Numbered from the stretch's first letter, positions 9,605 through 19,583 are shown. The stretch: 64,000 nt of DNA from Rubrivivax sp. (GCA_022843905.1 JALHMT010000010.1:1-64000), one strand, 5' to 3'. The notes: generated from the letters alone by a model not told the origin. Program-made: numbers and translations.

Positions 9605-10147
9605 CTAGAGACCGAGCCAGGCTTCGACAGGACCCTTGGGCAGTGCGACCAGGAACCAGCGTTCGAAAACCAGGAAGAAGAAGAGCGGCACGCCCAGCGC
9701 CACGGCCGACACCTTGGTCCATCCGTAGCTGCCATGGCGGCGCATGAAGTAGGCAATCAGCAGGGCCGAGGGCAGGTAGATGCCCAGCGGCGCGACGAGC
9801 GCGACATACACGCTCATCGGCCAGGTCATCGCCCACACGCTTGCCAACTGCCGGCGCGACGCGAAGTCGGCGCCCTGCCGCCGCCAGCTGAGCAACTGTT
9901 TGACGGCGATCCAGGCGCTGGAGACCAGCAGCAGGCAGCCGACGTAGAACGGGAAGTAACCCGCACGCGGCCCCTCGAACTCGTCCCAGCCGGTGCCCAC
10001 GCGGCGAGCATCGATGATGACGACGATCGCCGTCGCCAGCAGTGCCAGCGCGAGCGTCAGCTCGGGCCAGCGGCTGCCGACCACCGGCGAGTCGTCGGGC
10101 TCGACCTCGTCCGCAGGCGTGTGCGGATCGGTGGAATTGGCGCTCAT
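9605..10147 (-). CDS. tctB: Tripartite tricarboxylate transporter small permease TctB
   Basis: A 180-residue inner-membrane protein with four hydrophobic segments (LALALLATAIVVII, FYVGCLLLVSSAWIAV, SVYVALVAPLGIYLPSALLI and a C-terminal helix). This matches the DUF1468/TctB family. It is poorly conserved in sequence, but position between tctC and tctA identifies it. It is 13 bp from tctA and 37 bp after tctC. Confidence 0.9.
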   Translation of the reverse strand: MSANSTDPHTPADEVEPDDSPVVGSRWPELTLALALLATAIVVIIDARRVGTGWDEFEGPRAGYFPFYVGCLLLVSSAWIAVKQLLSWRRQGADFASRRQLASVWAMTWPMSVYVALVAPLGIYLPSALLIAYFMRRHGSYGWTKVSAVALGVPLFFFLVFERWFLVALPKGPVEAWLGL

Positions 10148-10184
10148 GGCCGGGCCCCCGTGCCGGGCCCTGTATGGGCCCGCA

Positions 10185-11237
10185 TCACTTGGCCAGGAAG
10201 CCGGCTTCGCGCATCAGCACGCGATGCAACTGCTCGTTGGTGGCCACCCAGTCGAAATAGGCCTGGCCGGACATGGTGGTCTGGTTGAAGGCGCCCTTGG
10301 CCATGAAGTCCTGCCACTCGGGCAGCGCGCGCACCTTGGCGAACAGGTCGACATAGAACTTCACCTGCTCGGGCGTGGCGCCTGGCGTCATGAAGATGCC
10401 GCGCAGCATCTGGTACTCGACCGGCAGGCCGGCTGACTTGCAGGTCGGCAGGTCGGCCCAGGACTGGCTGGCCGTGACCTTGGCCTTGTAGGGCATCGGC
10501 TTGCCATCCATCACGCAGAGCGCGCGCAGCGCTCCGGCGCGCCAGTGGCTTTCGGCTTCGATCGGATTGTTGACCGTGGCGTCCACATGCTTGCCCACCA
10601 GCTGCACCGCCACGTCGCCACCGCCCCGGAACGGGATGTAGGTGGCCTTCTTGCCCGCGGCCTTCTCCAGCATCACCGTGATGATGTGGTCCTCCTGCCG
10701 AGACCCGGTGCCGGCGACCTTGAAGCTGCGGTCGGGGGCGGCCTTCATCGCGGCGAGGAACTCACCCGCCGTCTTGTGCGGCGAGTCCGCGTGCACCCAC
10801 AGGATGAACTGGTCCAGCGCCAGCATGGACACCGGGGTCAGGTCACGCCAGTTGAAGGGCACCCCAGTGGCCAACGGGGTGGTGAAGAGGTTGCTCAGCG
10901 TGATGATGATCTTGTGCGGGTTGCCCTTGTCGCCCTTGACGTCCAGGAAACCTTCGGCGCCCGCGCCGCCGGAGCGGTTGACGACGACGATGGGCTGACT
11001 CATCAGGTTGTTCTTCGACACCACGCCCTGGATGAAGCGCGCCATCTGGTCGGCGCCACCGCCGGTGCCGGCCGGCACGATGAACTCGACCGGCTTGGTG
11101 GGGGTCCAGGCGCGCGCCGGCAGCGCGGTCCAGGCTGCCGCCAGGCCGAGCGCGATGAGCGCCAGGCCACGGGCCGACAGCGAGCGGGGCCGCGCACGGG
11201 GCGCGGAACGTTGGGAGGCGGGGAAGAACCAGCTCAT
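10185..11237 (-). CDS. tctC: TTT periplasmic receptor TctC/Bug family
   Basis: A 350-residue periplasmic solute-binding protein of the Bug family. A long N-terminus with a hydrophobic segment (LALIALGLAAAWTALPARA) forms the signal peptide. The Bug signature TKPVEFIVPAGTGGGADQMAR follows at about 47-67. The remaining sequence is typical (VVNRSGGAGAEGFLDV, FKVAGTGSRQEDHI, PFRGGGDVAVQLVGKHVDATVNN). It captures a carboxylate for the TctAB permease encoded just downstream. The ligand cannot be read from sequence. Confidence 0.92.
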   Translation of the reverse strand: MSWFFPASQRSAPRARPRSLSARGLALIALGLAAAWTALPARAWTPTKPVEFIVPAGTGGGADQMARFIQGVVSKNNLMSQPIVVVNRSGGAGAEGFLDVKGDKGNPHKIIITLSNLFTTPLATGVPFNWRDLTPVSMLALDQFILWVHADSPHKTAGEFLAAMKAAPDRSFKVAGTGSRQEDHIITVMLEKAAGKKATYIPFRGGGDVAVQLVGKHVDATVNNPIEAESHWRAGALRALCVMDGKPMPYKAKVTASQSWADLPTCKSAGLPVEYQMLRGIFMTPGATPEQVKFYVDLFAKVRALPEWQDFMAKGAFNQTTMSGQAYFDWVATNEQLHRVLMREAGFLAK

Positions 11238-11336
11238 GTTGTCTCCTAGATTCAGAGGGAAGTCACATGGGTGGATAGGACGTCGCCTTGCGGCGACGGG
11301 CGAGGGGAAAACTGTGCGTGCGCTGCGGCTCCTGGC

Positions 11337-12857
11337 TCAGAGGCCCAGCTTGGCGGCCAGGCCGATGCGTTGAAGCTTGCCGGTGGCACCCTTGGGGATC
11401 TCGTCCATGAAGAGGATCTTCTTGGGGACCTTGTAGTCGGCGGCCCGGGTGCCCACGAAGGTCTGGAGTTCGCGCTCGGTGACCTGTTGGCCCTCGCGCA
11501 GGACCACGCAGGCGGCGACTTCCTCGCCCAGCTTCGGATGCGGCATGCCGAAGCAGACCACCTGCGCGACTGCGGGGTGATCCATCAGGATCTCGTCGAC
11601 CTCGCGCGGGCTGACCTTCTCGCCGCCACGGTTGATGATCTCCTTCAGGCGACCGGTGATGCTGACGTAGCCTTCTTCATCCATCACACCCTGGTCGCCG
11701 GTGCGGAACCAGCCGTCGCGGAATCCTTCGGCGTTGGCCTTGGGGTTGTTCTCGTAGCCCTGGGTGACGTTCGGGCCGCGGATCACGATCTCGCCGACCC
11801 CGCCGCGCGGCAGCAGGCTGCCGTCTTCGGCCATGATGGCCACTTCCGGGCCTGCAGCGACGCCGACGGTGCCCGGCTTGCGGACACCGGGCGGCAGCGG
11901 GTTGCTGGCCATCTGGTGGGTGGCCTCGGTCATGCCGTAGCTCTCGATCAGCGGCGCCTTGAAGACTTCCTCGATCTCCTTGATGACCTGAGGCGGCATC
12001 GAAGAAGACGAACTGCGCACGAAGCGCAGAGGATGGCGCGCAATGATGTCGGCGTTCTTTGGCGCGCGGCTGACGATGGTCTGGTGCATCGTGGGCACGG
12101 CCGTGTACCAGGTGGGTTTGGCCTCGTCCATCCAGCCGAAGAACTTCAGCGCATTGAACCCAGGCGTGCAGAACACCTGCGAACCTGCCGACAGCGGCGC
12201 CAACACCCCGGCAATGAGGCCGTGGATGTGGAACAGCGGCATGATGTTCAGGCCACAGTCCCGCGCCGTGAAGGCCAGCGTGCGCGAGATGTGCTGCGCA
12301 GAGGCGGCGAGGTTGGCCTGCGACAGTGGCACGATCTTCGGCCGCGAGGTGGTGCCCGAGGTGTGCAGCACCATCGAGACATCGGCCGCTTGCGCCGGGC
12401 CGCCCTGCGCCGCGGGTGCGCCGCCCAGCCCGTCGCGCGGCTTCAGCAGGAAGGCGCCTGCGCCGGCATCGAGTTGAGGCACGAGGTCCAGGATGCGAAC
12501 ACCCAGCCGCGTCGCCACCTCGATGGCGGGCGAGGTGCTGTCGTGTTCGACGATCAGCGCCTTGGCGTTCAGGTCGGACAGATAGAACTCGAACTCGTCG
12601 GCCCGGTAGGCCGGATTCAGCGGCGCGCTGGTCACCCCGCTGGCACAGGCCATGTAGCAAGCGGCCATCTCCGGGCCGTTGTTCAGAACGATGGCGACGC
12701 GGTCGTTGCGGCCGATGCCAAGGGCGTTCAGCGTCTGGAGCGTGCGGTCGACCAGGCCGCGCAAGGCGCCGAAGGAAAGCGGGTCACGCCCGGGGGCCGA
12801 CAGCGCCGGCGCCGCCTCCTCGCCCGTGGCCAACAATTCCTTGAGAGTCGCCCGCAT
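11337..12857 (-). CDS. AMP-forming acyl-CoA ligase (oxalate-CoA-ligase-like)
   Basis: A 506-residue adenylate-forming enzyme of the ANL superfamily that activates a carboxylic acid with ATP and CoA. The P-loop motif VLHTSGTTSRPKIVPLS lies near 165-182. Further motifs are ESYGMTEATHQMASNPLPPG near 305, GWFRTGDQGVMDEEGYV near 385-401, and the C-terminal catalytic-Lys motif GATGKLQR. The NNGPEMAACYMACASGVTSA region resembles oxalate/medium-chain CoA ligases (Pcs60/AAE3 group). It is the first gene of the unit that continues with tctC-tctB-tctA and the reductase. It may therefore activate the imported acid, though this is inference from position only. Confidence 0.87.
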   Translation of the reverse strand: MRATLKELLATGEEAAPALSAPGRDPLSFGALRGLVDRTLQTLNALGIGRNDRVAIVLNNGPEMAACYMACASGVTSAPLNPAYRADEFEFYLSDLNAKALIVEHDSTSPAIEVATRLGVRILDLVPQLDAGAGAFLLKPRDGLGGAPAAQGGPAQAADVSMVLHTSGTTSRPKIVPLSQANLAASAQHISRTLAFTARDCGLNIMPLFHIHGLIAGVLAPLSAGSQVFCTPGFNALKFFGWMDEAKPTWYTAVPTMHQTIVSRAPKNADIIARHPLRFVRSSSSSMPPQVIKEIEEVFKAPLIESYGMTEATHQMASNPLPPGVRKPGTVGVAAGPEVAIMAEDGSLLPRGGVGEIVIRGPNVTQGYENNPKANAEGFRDGWFRTGDQGVMDEEGYVSITGRLKEIINRGGEKVSPREVDEILMDHPAVAQVVCFGMPHPKLGEEVAACVVLREGQQVTERELQTFVGTRAADYKVPKKILFMDEIPKGATGKLQRIGLAAKLGL

Positions 12858-12879
12858 GCCTCGTCACTCCTGCCCGCTC

Positions 12880-12900
12880 ACTGATCAGTCACGATTTATA
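12880..12900 (-). promoter_or_regulatory. Putative promoter/operator of the ligase-TTT operon
   Basis: A perfect 10-bp palindrome ACTGATCAGT (12880-12889) lies 22 bp upstream of the ligase start. It sits just downstream of a TATAAAT box on the minus strand (12894-12900). A repressor bound there would block initiation. AGGAG between the palindrome and the ATG is a plausible ribosome-binding site. No regulator gene is adjacent. Confidence 0.4.
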
Positions 12901-13070
12901 CAGCAGGGTTCACGCCAGATGCATCAGAGTCTTCCATCGGATGTGGTGCGCCTGCAGCACTGCATTCAGGCGGGCGTCAGCCAAAAACCGGCGCTCCTGT
13001 ACCGAGACTGCCGTTTCGGAGGACAATAGAGGGTTAGCAGCGTTTTCGCGCGCGCCAAAGCCATCGAGCC

Positions 13071-13319
13071 ATGACTACACGTCGCCCCGCACCTGCCCCC
13101 TCCCCACTGGCCCCCAAGCTGCGCCAGACCCAGGCCGAGTACACCGCAGCACGGCCCCACGCCGAGCCCGGCGTCAAGCCGATGATGTCGAGTTCCAAGA
13201 TGTATGTCTGCATCCGGTGCCACGCCAACTTCAAGACCGGCGACGGCAAGCCCGATCCGCGCCTGCGCGGCCTCGGCAAATGCAACACCTGTCTTGGCGT
13301 GACCACGTCAACCACCTGA
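13071..13319 (+). CDS. Small Cys-rich protein of unknown function
   Basis: An 82-residue basic protein that I do not recognise as a named family. Its C-terminal half holds two CxxC pairs (VCIRCHANF and KCNTCLG) about 23 residues apart. That spacing suits a zinc ribbon or similar metal knuckle. The N-terminus is Pro/Ala-rich and probably disordered. No strong Shine-Dalgarno sequence is visible. It is divergent from the acyl-CoA ligase and 85 bp upstream of the HiPIP gene. It is supported as a gene mainly by the paired cysteines and position. Confidence 0.6.
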   Translation: MTTRRPAPAPSPLAPKLRQTQAEYTAARPHAEPGVKPMMSSSKMYVCIRCHANFKTGDGKPDPRLRGLGKCNTCLGVTTSTT

Positions 13320-13404
13320 GCAGGGCTTGCGTTAGCGCATTGCAACCTGTCAGCAGGCTGTGGCAATATCAACAGTCACTTATTTTCTTAGAAGGACATC
13401 TTCC

Positions 13405-13713
13405 ATGTCGATGACGAATCGCCGTACGTTCATGATGCAAGTTGCCGCGTGCGGCTCGGTCCTGGGCGCCGGCCAGGCCATGGCTCAGGTCAAGCTCGAT
13501 GAGAAGGACCCGCAGGCGGTCGCGCTCGGTTATGTGCACGACACCACCAAGGCCGACAAGAAGAAGTACCCCAAGCACGATGTGGCGCAGAAGTGCACCA
13601 ACTGTGCCTTGTACCAAGGCAAGGCCACGGATCCCTGGGGCGGCTGCCCGCTGTTCGGCGCCAAGCAGGTGGCCGGCCCCGGCTGGTGCAGCGCCTGGGC
13701 CAAGAAGGCCTGA
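13405..13713 (+). CDS. High-potential iron-sulfur protein (HiPIP), Tat-exported
   Basis: A 102-residue periplasmic electron carrier. The twin-arginine signal (TNRRTFMMQVAACGSVLGAG) ends at AMAQ. The mature part contains the four cluster ligands of a HiPIP [4Fe-4S] site in order: CTNC, GGC and GWC near residues 67-97. HiPIPs carry electrons from the bc1 complex to terminal oxidases or photosynthetic reaction centres. The ATG at 13405 has AGAAGGA (13390-13396) at good spacing; an upstream in-frame ATG at 13360 would place extra residues before the Tat motif and lacks a ribosome site. A terminator hairpin follows at 13763. A cytochrome c gene is convergent. Confidence 0.92.
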   Translation: MSMTNRRTFMMQVAACGSVLGAGQAMAQVKLDEKDPQAVALGYVHDTTKADKKKYPKHDVAQKCTNCALYQGKATDPWGGCPLFGAKQVAGPGWCSAWAKKA

Positions 13714-13762
13714 GTCCAGGGACAGCAGACCGACGGCGCGGATCTCTCGCCGTCAACAGCCG

Positions 13763-13788
13763 AACGGCCTCGCAAGAGGCCGTTTTGC
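13763..13788 (+). terminator. Rho-independent terminator of the HiPIP gene
   Basis: ACGGCCTC and GAGGCCGT form an 8-bp stem closed by a GCAA loop and followed by TTTT. It lies 50 bp after the HiPIP stop. Confidence 0.8.
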
Positions 13789-13873
13789 ATGGTGCGCGTT
13801 CATCGGGCCTGGTCGCCCGGCATGCCGTCTGCGACGTTCGAAGCGGGCTCGATCAGGACAGCGATCGGCAGAA

Positions 13874-13891
13874 CGGCCCCGCAAGGGGCCG
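13874..13891 (-). terminator. Probable terminator of the cytochrome c gene
   Basis: CGGCCCC and GGGGCCG form a 7-bp stem around a tetraloop (GCAA on the plus strand), 30 bp beyond the cytochrome stop. The minus-strand T-run is poor (GTTCT). Confidence 0.5.
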
Positions 13892-13921
13892 CCATCCTGT
13901 CGGGGGAGCCGGGAAGCCGCC

Positions 13922-14566
13922 TCAGCGGAACCGCGATTGCGGCACGGTACGCAGGTCGCCGGGCAGCGAGCCGATGTAGTCGGCCATGGCCTTCAGTTCC
14001 GAGGGCTTGAACTGCTTGACCTGCGCCGACATGATGGCGTTGGCACGCCCATGCACGGCACTGCCCTGCACCTGATAGGACTTCAGCGAGACGTACAGAT
14101 AGTCGGCCGCCTGGCCCGCCAGCTTGGGATAGGCGCCATCGATCGGCTTGTTGTAATCGGCACCGTGGCAGGAGGCACAGGCTCCCTTGGTCAGCAGCTC
14201 GGCCACCTCGGGCCGCGGCGCGGCGGGCGCCGCCGAGACGCGCTTGAACGAACCTTCGCCATGCTTTTCGTAGAAGGCCGCCAGATCGGCCATGTCCTGC
14301 TCACTGAGAGAACCGGCCAGACCGCGCATGGACGGGTGCTTGCGCTCGCCCGACTTGTAGGCCGTGAGCGCTGCGACGATGTACTTGGCGTTCTGGCCCG
14401 AAATCTTCGGGACGCGGTGAACGACGGGAAAACTGGCCTGGTAGCCCTCGATGCCGTGGCAGCCGATGCACATGGCGGCCTTGCGCTGACCTGCAGCGGC
14501 GTCTTGCGCCAGGGCGCCGGAGGATGCGCCGAACAGCGCCAGCAGGAGGGTCAGGGCTTTGATCAT
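13922..14566 (-). CDS. Di-domain cytochrome c (c553/c4-like)
   Basis: A 214-residue periplasmic cytochrome with a Sec signal (MIKALTLLLALFGASSGALA). It has two haem c domains, each with a CxxCH site: MCIGCHG near residue 33 and ACASCHG near residue 133. The distal Met candidates lie in the MRGLAG and MSAQVK segments. The arrangement resembles cytochrome c4 or c553-type carriers that donate to terminal oxidases. The start at 14566 is the only one that gives a signal peptide. It is convergent with the HiPIP gene, so two periplasmic electron carriers share this spot, and divergent from the MoxR gene. Confidence 0.92.
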   Translation of the reverse strand: MIKALTLLLALFGASSGALAQDAAAGQRKAAMCIGCHGIEGYQASFPVVHRVPKISGQNAKYIVAALTAYKSGERKHPSMRGLAGSLSEQDMADLAAFYEKHGEGSFKRVSAAPAAPRPEVAELLTKGACASCHGADYNKPIDGAYPKLAGQAADYLYVSLKSYQVQGSAVHGRANAIMSAQVKQFKPSELKAMADYIGSLPGDLRTVPQSRFR

Positions 14567-14738
14567 CGTAGGGGCAGGTTTGCGTCGCAGTAAATGAAGG
14601 GCGGCGGCGGGTTTCGCGTCGGTGCCCTGGGCGACTGAGCTTGCAGCGCAAGTGCGCCCTGCAGCGCCACCCCGGGCCAAAACGACCAAATTATACGGCG
14701 CCTTATACTGGGTCAAACCCTCCGAAAAAACACATCAC

Positions 14739-15593
<855 letters not shown>

Positions 15594-15645
15594 ACCGCCG
15601 CCGATCCATCACGATCGAGCGCTGAACCCGACACCGAGGACCGAC

Positions 15646-16236
15646 ATGCCCTGGCCCGTCCCCGTGACCTTGTCGGGCCCGCATGCCCGCCTGGCGCCGC
15701 TGGCGCCCGAACACGCTCCCGGCTTGCGCGAAGCCGCCGCAGACGGCGAACTCTGGCGCCTGTGGTACACGGCGGTGCCATCCCCCGAAGGCATGGACGC
15801 GGAGATCGCTCGTCGCCTAGCGCTGCAGGCCACCGGCAGCATGCTGCCCTGGACAGTGTTCGACGCCCAGGGCCGCATCGTCGGCATGACCACCTACATG
15901 AACATCGATGCCGTCCACAAGCGGGTCGAGATCGGCAGCACCTGGTACGCCGGTCGCACGCAGCGCACGGCGCTGAACACGGACTGCAAGAGGATGCTGC
16001 TCGGCCACGCCTTCGAACAGCTCGACTGCATCGCGGTGGAGTTCCGCACGCACCGGCTCAACACGCAGAGCCGACGCGCCATCGAAAGACTGGGCGCGCA
16101 GCTCGACGGCATCCTGCGTTCGCACCAGCGCAGTCCCAACGGCAGCCTGCGCGACACCGCCGTCTACAGCATCACCGGCGCCGAATGGCCCACCATCCGT
16201 GCGCACCTGGAGTGGCAGCTGGAACGCCCACGCTGA
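15646..16236 (+). CDS. GNAT acetyltransferase (RimJ/RimL-like)
   Basis: A 196-residue cytosolic N-acetyltransferase. The fold signature runs from LSGPHARLAPLAPEHAP through VGMTTYMNIDAVHKRVEIGSTW (beta4-beta5) to RTALNTDCKRMLLGHAFEQL, the acetyl-CoA-binding helix in RimL-type enzymes. EFRTHRLNTQSRRAIERLGA follows. The acceptor may be an amino group on a protein, peptide or small molecule. It lies 52 bp after the MoxR gene. Its stop codon is 26 bp before the peptidase start, so it is probably cotranscribed. Confidence 0.87.
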   Translation: MPWPVPVTLSGPHARLAPLAPEHAPGLREAAADGELWRLWYTAVPSPEGMDAEIARRLALQATGSMLPWTVFDAQGRIVGMTTYMNIDAVHKRVEIGSTWYAGRTQRTALNTDCKRMLLGHAFEQLDCIAVEFRTHRLNTQSRRAIERLGAQLDGILRSHQRSPNGSLRDTAVYSITGAEWPTIRAHLEWQLERPR

Positions 16237-16261
16237 CGGCGCCGACCCACGGATCAGCACC

Positions 16262-18322
16262 ATGGCCAAGAAGACCCCGATCACCGTCGACCAGCTCTGG
16301 CGGATCGAACGCCTGGGCACCCCCAGCCTGTCGCCCGACGGCGCACAGGCGGTGAGCTCGCTGACGCGCTACTCGATGGACGAGAACAAGGGGGCCAGCA
16401 CGCTGTGGCTGCTGTCCACCCTGGGCGGCCGTCCGCGGGCGCTCACCCAGTGTGGTGACAAGGACGGCCAGCCGCGCTGGAGCCCCAGAGGCGATCTGGT
16501 GGCCTTCGTCGCCAAGCGCGAGCAGCAGGGCAGCAAGGACGAAGAGGCGCAGCTCTACCTCATCGCCCCCAATGGCGGAGAGGCACGCCGCGCAGCGACC
16601 GTGGCCACCGGTGTTGAGGCCTTCCGCTGGTGCCCCGACGGCCAGCGCATCGTCTTCGTGTCCTGGGTATGGCCGTCGCTGAAGGGTGCCAAGGCGCAGG
16701 CCGCCAGCCTCAAGGCCTTCAAGGAACGCAAGGAAACAGGCTACGCCACGGGCGAAGCCCAGTACCGCTACTGGGACCATCACGTGCCCATGGGTCGGGC
16801 CGCGCACCTGCACCTGATGGACACCGCCAGCGGCAAGGTGCGTGATCTTTTCGAAGGCACGCGCTTCGAACTCACGCGCACCGAGCCCGACGCGCAGCAG
16901 TTCGACGTCTCGCCGGACGGCCGCCGTGTGGTCTTCGCCTTCGACCCTGCGCCCGACAAGCGCATGGACGGCCGCTTCGCGCTGGCCGAGCTGGAACTGC
17001 GCAGCGGCCGCATCACCCCCATCGTCCAGGACAGCGACTGGGACTGCAGCGCGCCCCGCTACAGCCCGGACGGCGGCCGCATCGCCTTCACCGCCACCCA
17101 CCAGGGCGCCAAGCACACCATGCCGTCGCAGCTGGCGGTGTGGGACCGGGACGCCGCCGACTGGCAGGTGGTCAGCGGGGAATGGGACCACGACGTGCAG
17201 GCACCGCTGCACTGGGAAGACGACGGCCAGGCGCTGCTGTTCGCCGCCGAACAGAAGGGGCGCCGCCACCTGTGGCGATTCGACCTGCCCGACCGCCGTG
17301 CCGAGATCGTCGTCGGCGGCGGCTGGCTGCAGGGCTTCGACAAGGCCTCGGGGGTGTTGGTGAGCCTGGCCGACGCGATCGACCATCCTCCCCGCCTGCA
17401 CGTCTGCCTGCCTGGCGAGACACCGCGACGCATCGAGCAGTTCAACGACGACCTGCTGGCCGGCCTGGTGATGGGCCACACCGAAGAGGTCTGGTTCGAA
17501 GGCGCCGCCGGCGTTGCAGGCACGCCCGACCGCGTGCAGATGTGGCTCACCTACCCGCCCGGCTTCGATGCGAAGAAGAAGTATCCGCTGCTCCATCTCA
17601 TCCACGGCGGTCCGCACACCGCCTTCGGTGACGCCTGGCATTTCCGCTGGAACGTGCAGACCATGGCGGCGCAGGGCTATGTCGTGGCCTGCGTCAATTA
17701 CCACGGCAGCAGCGGCTTCGGCTACACCTTCCTGGACAGCATCACGCACCGCTGGGGCGAACTGGAACTGCAGGACGTCGAAGCCGCCACCGATGTGCTG
17801 CTGAAGAAGCCCTGGGCCGACAGGAAACGCGTGTTCGCCAGCGGTGGCAGCTATGGTGGCTTCATGGTGGCATGGATGAACGGGCACGTGCCTGCCGGCC
17901 GCTATGCCGCCTACGTCTGCCATGCGGGTTGCTTCGACTGGACGGCGATGTTCGCCGACGACGCCTACACCTGGCACGCCAAGGAACTGGGCGCCTGGTA
18001 CTGGGACGACATGGCGCGCGTGCACTCGCAAAGCCCGCACGCCAGCGCCGGCGAGATGCGCACGCCCACGCTGGTGATCCACGGCGCGCTCGACTACCGC
18101 GTGCCCGACGCCCAGGGGCTGGCCTACTACAACACCCTGAAGGCGCTGAATGTCGATGCGCGGCTTCTATGGTTCCCCGACGAGAACCACTGGGTGCTGA
18201 AGCCGCGCAACAGCCGCCAGTGGTACGGCGAGTTCTTCGACTGGCTCGCCCGCCACGACGTCAAGTCAGGTGCCGGCCGCAAGGCACCCACCAAGCCGGC
18301 AGGTCAGGCATCCAGGACCTGA
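16262..18322 (+). CDS. S9 prolyl-oligopeptidase-family peptidase
   Basis: A 686-residue serine peptidase of the acylaminoacyl-peptidase group. The N-terminal part (residues ~1-420) is a beta-propeller with repeated SPDG/SPRG blades (LSPDGAQ, RWSPRGD, DVSPDGRR, RYSPDGGR). The alpha/beta-hydrolase domain follows, with nucleophile motif GGSYGGFM near residue 528. The acid is in HGALDYRVPDA and the His in DENHWVL. No signal peptide is seen, so it is probably cytosolic and acts on short peptides. Start at MAKKTP is preferred; the frame extends 21 codons upstream inside the GNAT gene. Confidence 0.92.
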   Translation: MAKKTPITVDQLWRIERLGTPSLSPDGAQAVSSLTRYSMDENKGASTLWLLSTLGGRPRALTQCGDKDGQPRWSPRGDLVAFVAKREQQGSKDEEAQLYLIAPNGGEARRAATVATGVEAFRWCPDGQRIVFVSWVWPSLKGAKAQAASLKAFKERKETGYATGEAQYRYWDHHVPMGRAAHLHLMDTASGKVRDLFEGTRFELTRTEPDAQQFDVSPDGRRVVFAFDPAPDKRMDGRFALAELELRSGRITPIVQDSDWDCSAPRYSPDGGRIAFTATHQGAKHTMPSQLAVWDRDAADWQVVSGEWDHDVQAPLHWEDDGQALLFAAEQKGRRHLWRFDLPDRRAEIVVGGGWLQGFDKASGVLVSLADAIDHPPRLHVCLPGETPRRIEQFNDDLLAGLVMGHTEEVWFEGAAGVAGTPDRVQMWLTYPPGFDAKKKYPLLHLIHGGPHTAFGDAWHFRWNVQTMAAQGYVVACVNYHGSSGFGYTFLDSITHRWGELELQDVEAATDVLLKKPWADRKRVFASGGSYGGFMVAWMNGHVPAGRYAAYVCHAGCFDWTAMFADDAYTWHAKELGAWYWDDMARVHSQSPHASAGEMRTPTLVIHGALDYRVPDAQGLAYYNTLKALNVDARLLWFPDENHWVLKPRNSRQWYGEFFDWLARHDVKSGAGRKAPTKPAGQASRT

Positions 18323-18410
18323 GCCACCGCGTCCGCCGTCAGGATTCACCGCGGCGCACAATACCGTCCGGGGACACTGCCTCCGGGAAGATCGACCGGA
18401 CCCACCACGC

Positions 18411-19583
18411 ATGCTGATCAACTTCTTCTACACGCTGCGCGCTGCCAAGCTGCCGGTCTCGGTGAAGGAGTTCCTCACCCTGCTCGAAGCGCTGCGCGCC
18501 GGCGTCATCGGCCCCTCGGTCGACGACTTCTACTACCTCGCCCGAACCTCGCTGGTGAAGGACGAGGCGCATTTCGACAAGTTCGACCGCGCCTTCGCCG
18601 CCTACTTCAAGGGCGTGGAGATGCTCACCGACTTCACGCAGGACGTGCCGCTGGAGTGGCTGCGCAAGACACTCGAACTCGAACTCAGCGCCGAGCAGAA
18701 GGCGGCCATCGAGAAGATGGGCTGGGACGAGCTGATGGAGACGCTCAAGAAGCGCTTCGAGGAGCAGAAGGAACGCCACCAGGGCGGCAACCGCATGATA
18801 GGCACCGGCGGCACCAGCCCCTTCGGTGCCTACGGCTACAACCCGCAGGGCATCCGCATCGGGCAGGACAAGGGCCGCAACAAGAGCGCCGTGAAGGTGT
18901 GGGACCAGCGCGCCTACAAGGACTACGACGACACCAAGGAACTCGGCACGCGCAACATCAAGGTGGCCCTGCGCCGGCTGCGGCGCTTCGCACGCGAAGG
19001 CGCCGAGGAAGAGCTCGACCTGGACGACACCATCCACCGCACGGCGGCCAACGCCGGCATGCTCGACATCAAGATGGTGCCGGAGCGCCACAACAAGGTG
19101 AAGGTGCTGCTGCTGATGGACGTCGGCGGCACGATGGACGAGCACATCCACCGCGTCGAAGAACTCTTCTCGGCGGCCAAGACCGAGTTCAAGCACCTCG
19201 AGTTCTATTACTTCCACAACTGCCTGTACGACTTCGTCTGGAAGAACAACCGGCGGCGCTATTCGGAGAAGTTCGCCACCTGGGACATCATCCGGAAGTA
19301 CAACAAGGACTACAAGCTGCTGTTCATCGGCGACGCGACGATGAGCCCCTACGAGATCCTGCAGCCCGGCGGCAGCGTGGAATACAACAACGAGGAGCCG
19401 GGCGCCGAGTGGCTGCAGCGCATGACCAACGCCTTCCCGAAGTTCGCCTGGATCAATCCCGAGCCGCAGGGCGTGTGGCAGTACCGGCAGAGCATCTCGA
19501 TCATCCAGCAGCTGATGAACCAGCGCATGTACCCGCTGACGCTGGCCGGACTTGAAGGCGCGATGCGGCTGCTGAGCAAATGA
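18411..19583 (+). CDS. VWA-domain protein (CoxE-like), probable MoxR partner
   Basis: A 390-residue cytosolic protein. The N-terminal region (LINFFYTLRAAKLPVSVKEF) matches the CoxE/YehP-type families that pair with MoxR ATPases. The C-terminal VWA domain has a MIDAS-like LLLMDVGGTMDEH segment near residue 235. The canonical DxSxS is DVGGT here, so metal binding may differ. The middle carries a charged, Gly-rich stretch (KGRNKSAVKVWDQRAYKDYD). The gene lies 88 bp after the S9 peptidase. Its stop overlaps the tamA start as ATGA, linking it to the outer-membrane assembly pair. Confidence 0.9.
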   Translation: MLINFFYTLRAAKLPVSVKEFLTLLEALRAGVIGPSVDDFYYLARTSLVKDEAHFDKFDRAFAAYFKGVEMLTDFTQDVPLEWLRKTLELELSAEQKAAIEKMGWDELMETLKKRFEEQKERHQGGNRMIGTGGTSPFGAYGYNPQGIRIGQDKGRNKSAVKVWDQRAYKDYDDTKELGTRNIKVALRRLRRFAREGAEEELDLDDTIHRTAANAGMLDIKMVPERHNKVKVLLLMDVGGTMDEHIHRVEELFSAAKTEFKHLEFYYFHNCLYDFVWKNNRRRYSEKFATWDIIRKYNKDYKLLFIGDATMSPYEILQPGGSVEYNNEEPGAEWLQRMTNAFPKFAWINPEPQGVWQYRQSISIIQQLMNQRMYPLTLAGLEGAMRLLSK

